From: Ga0077530 sp046293075
Lineage (GTDB): Bacteria > Pseudomonadota > Alphaproteobacteria > Rhizobiales > Hyphomicrobiaceae
NCBI GenBank assembly: GCA_046293075.1
Contig: JBKBPL010000004.1
Location: forward strand, 1-64,000
Direction of reading: 5' to 3'
Length of the DNA: 64,000 bases
Shown one piece after another: positions 62,115 to 64,000 of this stretch. The position numbers and the translations under genes are program-made. Every line of letters begins with the position of its first letter. Position 1 is the first letter of the stretch. The notes under the pieces are model-generated. The model searched no databases. It had not been told where the DNA came from and was given only the letters and a program-made list of their open reading frames with translations.

Positions 62115-62153
62115 CGCCCCGCCCCTGCACGTCGCGTTCCGGCAGGGCGGGGC
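62115..62153 (+). terminator. GC-rich hairpin after the DUF2147 gene
   Basis: GCCCCGCCCCTGC (62115-62127) pairs with GCAGGGCGGGGC (62142-62153) with one bulged base. It lies 14 bp after the stop codon. No T-tract follows. Confidence 0.45.
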
Positions 62154-62240
62154 GGGACCGGTCGCGCCGGCACACGGCGCCTTCTCATTTCTGAATGAAC
62201 CAATCTCGCATACGCCGATCACAATGTGGCGCGATCGGCC

Positions 62241-62263
62241 TATACTGCGCGCTGCCGAGGAGG
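62241..62263 (+). promoter_or_regulatory. -10 element and unusually placed ribosome-binding site before the patatin gene
   Basis: A -10-like TATACT is at 62241-62246 and a strong AGGAGG at 62258-62263. The AGGAGG is well spaced for GTG 62270, which is out of frame with the patatin gene. The in-frame candidates, TTG 62292 and ATG 62334, are 28 and 70 bases away. No copy of the GGAACAG operator is present here. Confidence 0.45.
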
Positions 62264-62333
62264 CAGGCAGTGCGGTTGTCGGGTTCAGACCTTGATCGAA
62301 GCGCTGGCCGGGCCCCAGGGGTTGGTGCAGCGC

Positions 62334-64000
62334 ATGAGCAGTTCTCTCGCGTCGATGGACATTTTCAGTGACCTCTCGCCGGGCGAACGCGTGGCGCTCG
62401 CCGCAGAGCTGACGACTCTCCGTCTCGTGCGCGGCGAGGTGCTGGTGCAGCAGGGCGAGCCGGCAGACGCATTGTTCATCGTCGAGAGCGGACGCTTCGA
62501 GGTCTTGGTCGCCGGCCTCGACGCACCGATCGCAGAGCTCGGCGCCGGCGCGCCGATCGGCGAAATCGCGTTCCTCGCGGGTGGAACGAGGACCGCGACC
62601 GTGACCGCCGCGCGCGACAGCGTGGTGATGAAGCTCACGCGTGCGCAGTTCGATCGCCTCTGCGCCCGTCATCCAACCATCTGGCCGAGGCTGGCGGCGA
62701 CACTCGCGCGCCGGCTCGCCGATCAGACCGCTGGCCGCGCGGCACCGGCGGACCAGATGCCGCGGGTCATCACAATCATCCCGGCGGGCCCGCGACCGGT
62801 TCCGTCGCGTTTCGTCGAGCGCCTCGAGGCAGCGCTCGCGCGCCACGGCGCACTCGAGGTGGTGCGCTCCGCCAATCTTCGCGACGTCGTCGATGGCCAG
62901 TCCGGTCTCGACAGCCAGACGGCGACACGTGCGCTCAATGCGCTCGAGGCGCGGCACGATTTCGTGCTGCTCGTTGCGGACGACGAGATGACGCCCTGGT
63001 CGGAGAAGGCCGTCCGGCAGGCCGATCTCATCCTCAGCGTTGGCACAGCGGATGCCGATACGCCCCGCCCCGTGGCGCTGAGCCCCCATGAGCGCTTTGC
63101 AAACAGCCACTTCCGACCGCGGTCACATCGCCTTGTGCTGGTCCATGCCCACCGAGGCCGCGCCAAGGGGACGGCGCAATGGCTCGAAGGCCGCAGCGTC
63201 GGTGCACACCATCATGTCGCCCTCATCGATGATGCCGACGTGGAGCGCCTCGCGCGCTTTATCCGTGGTACGGCACTCGGCTTCGTCGCGTGCGGCGGCG
63301 GCGCGTTCTGCGCAGCGCATACAGGGCTGTTCAAGGCGATGCTCGAGCGCGGCATCACGTTCGACATCATGGGAGGCACGTCCGGCGGCAGCGCCATGGC
63401 TGCCGCATTTGCGATGGGCATATCGCCTGAAGAGATCGTCGAGGCCACGCATGAGATGTTCGTGCGCGGCAAGGCGCTCCGCCGCTACACGTGGCCGCGG
63501 TTCAGCCTCCTCGACCATACGCACTTCGACCGGATGCTCCACGCGCATTACGGCGGCATCGACATCGAGGATCTCTGGATACCCTACTTTGCGGTCTCGA
63601 CCAATCTGTCGCGCCATTCGGTGCATTGCCATCGGCGGGGCGCGTTGTGGGCCGCAGTCCGCTCGTCCGGATCAATCCCCGGGCTGCTGCCGCCCTACTA
63701 CACGCCGGATGGCGAGATGCTCGTCGATGGGGCGCTTATGGACAATGTGCCGATCGGCATCATGCACGACCTGAAACACGGTCCGAATGTCGTGGTGTCG
63801 TTCGAGCTGCCGCAGCTCCAGCGCTTCGAGGTCAACTACGAGGCGCTGCCGTCGCGTGCGGAGCTGCTCATGCGGCTTCTTTTTCCGTTTGGCCAGAACG
63901 CGGTCCCCGCTGCGCCGAGCCTGCGGCAGGTGATCGTGCGCGCGCTCATGGCCAATCGGCACGGCTTTGACCGCCATCTGCGCCCGACCGATCTGCTGCT
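62334..64000 (+). CDS. Cyclic-nucleotide-binding, patatin-like phospholipase (NTE/RssA type), incomplete at window edge
   Basis: The first 555 codons are present and the frame is open at the edge. The N-terminal domain (about 1-125, MDIFSDLSPGE onward) is a cyclic-nucleotide-binding fold. Its cassette PIGEIAFLAGGTRTATV keeps Glu, Arg and Thr. The patatin domain has the oxyanion motif GGGAFCAAH (about 318), the Ser of GTSGGS (about 349) and the catalytic Asp in VDGALMDN (about 465). This layout is that of neuropathy-target-esterase-like lysophospholipases. I chose ATG 62334; TTG 62292 is in frame. The nearby cyclase could supply its ligand. Confidence 0.87.
   Translation, partial: MSSSLASMDIFSDLSPGERVALAAELTTLRLVRGEVLVQQGEPADALFIVESGRFEVLVAGLDAPIAELGAGAPIGEIAFLAGGTRTATVTAARDSVVMKLTRAQFDRLCARHPTIWPRLAATLARRLADQTAGRAAPADQMPRVITIIPAGPRPVPSRFVERLEAALARHGALEVVRSANLRDVVDGQSGLDSQTATRALNALEARHDFVLLVADDEMTPWSEKAVRQADLILSVGTADADTPRPVALSPHERFANSHFRPRSHRLVLVHAHRGRAKGTAQWLEGRSVGAHHHVALIDDADVERLARFIRGTALGFVACGGGAFCAAHTGLFKAMLERGITFDIMGGTSGGSAMAAAFAMGISPEEIVEATHEMFVRGKALRRYTWPRFSLLDHTHFDRMLHAHYGGIDIEDLWIPYFAVSTNLSRHSVHCHRRGALWAAVRSSGSIPGLLPPYYTPDGEMLVDGALMDNVPIGIMHDLKHGPNVVVSFELPQLQRFEVNYEALPSRAELLMRLLFPFGQNAVPAAPSLRQVIVRALMANRHGFDRHLRPTDLL

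Overview
The window is high-GC, gene-dense DNA from an alphaproteobacterium, most likely of the order Hyphomicrobiales (Rhizobiales). The indications are a GapR/DUF2312 protein, a DUF1127 protein, an alphaproteobacterial-type infC with a non-AUG start, two branched-chain amino acid (LIV) ABC transporter clusters, TAXI-type TRAP transport, and small secreted Tyr/Arg/Gly-rich proteins. I see no insertion sequence, prophage, plasmid origin or CRISPR array.

Layout. 1-3008 is one LIV cluster on the minus strand, running off the left edge. 3291-9536 holds single genes: a DUF502 membrane protein, a lipase-like hydrolase, a secreted protein, a dienoyl-CoA-reductase-like SDR, an orphan PAS histidine kinase with a peptidoglycan-binding-domain protein, and gapR. 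9835-13340 is a small catabolic group (aminomutase-like aminotransferase, Ldh-type dehydrogenase, amidohydrolase). 13533-17870 is a complete ATPase-permease-adaptor export operon. 17879-20134 holds a phosphate acyltransferase and a citrate synthase. 20792-27913 is a second LIV cluster with two permease pairs but one binding protein. 28249-34011 links a TRAP transporter to a sugar-acid dehydratase and a universal stress protein. 36555-43696 is a six-gene hydrogenase-4-like operon whose large subunit has lost most of its NiFe cysteines (an Ehr-type complex). It lies between two near-duplicate LLM flavin oxidoreductase genes. 45449-49111 holds infC, pheT and rnpB; rpmI, rplT and pheS, which usually lie between infC and pheT, are absent. 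49168-53380 holds an aldehyde dehydrogenase, a CBS protein, a DUF1127 pair, a LysR regulator and tRNA-Leu(UAA).

The most interesting region is 53.4-64 kb. It contains a membrane class III adenylate cyclase, a divergent Crp-family regulator, and six promoters that share an inverted repeat, TGTnn-N6-GAACA. Each repeat has a YAnnnT hexamer 20-21 nt downstream of its conserved arm, which is the geometry of a class II CRP promoter. The sites precede a DevB-like adaptor, a cold-shock-like small protein, a 65-residue secreted peptide, a carboxylesterase, an operon of a secreted protein with DevC/DevA-like exporter parts, and a DUF2147 protein. The regulator's recognition helix keeps the arginine that reads the shared G but lacks the Glu and second Arg that CRP uses at the positions where this site differs from the CRP site. 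The window ends inside a cyclic-nucleotide-binding, patatin-type lipase. I infer a local cyclic-nucleotide regulon that acts on the cell envelope or its lipids.

Two stretches of intergenic DNA between divergent genes, 27914-28248 and 36152-36554, show nothing I can name. In 45056-45448 I see only a possible infC promoter, and in 50611-50960 nothing beyond ribosome-binding sites.
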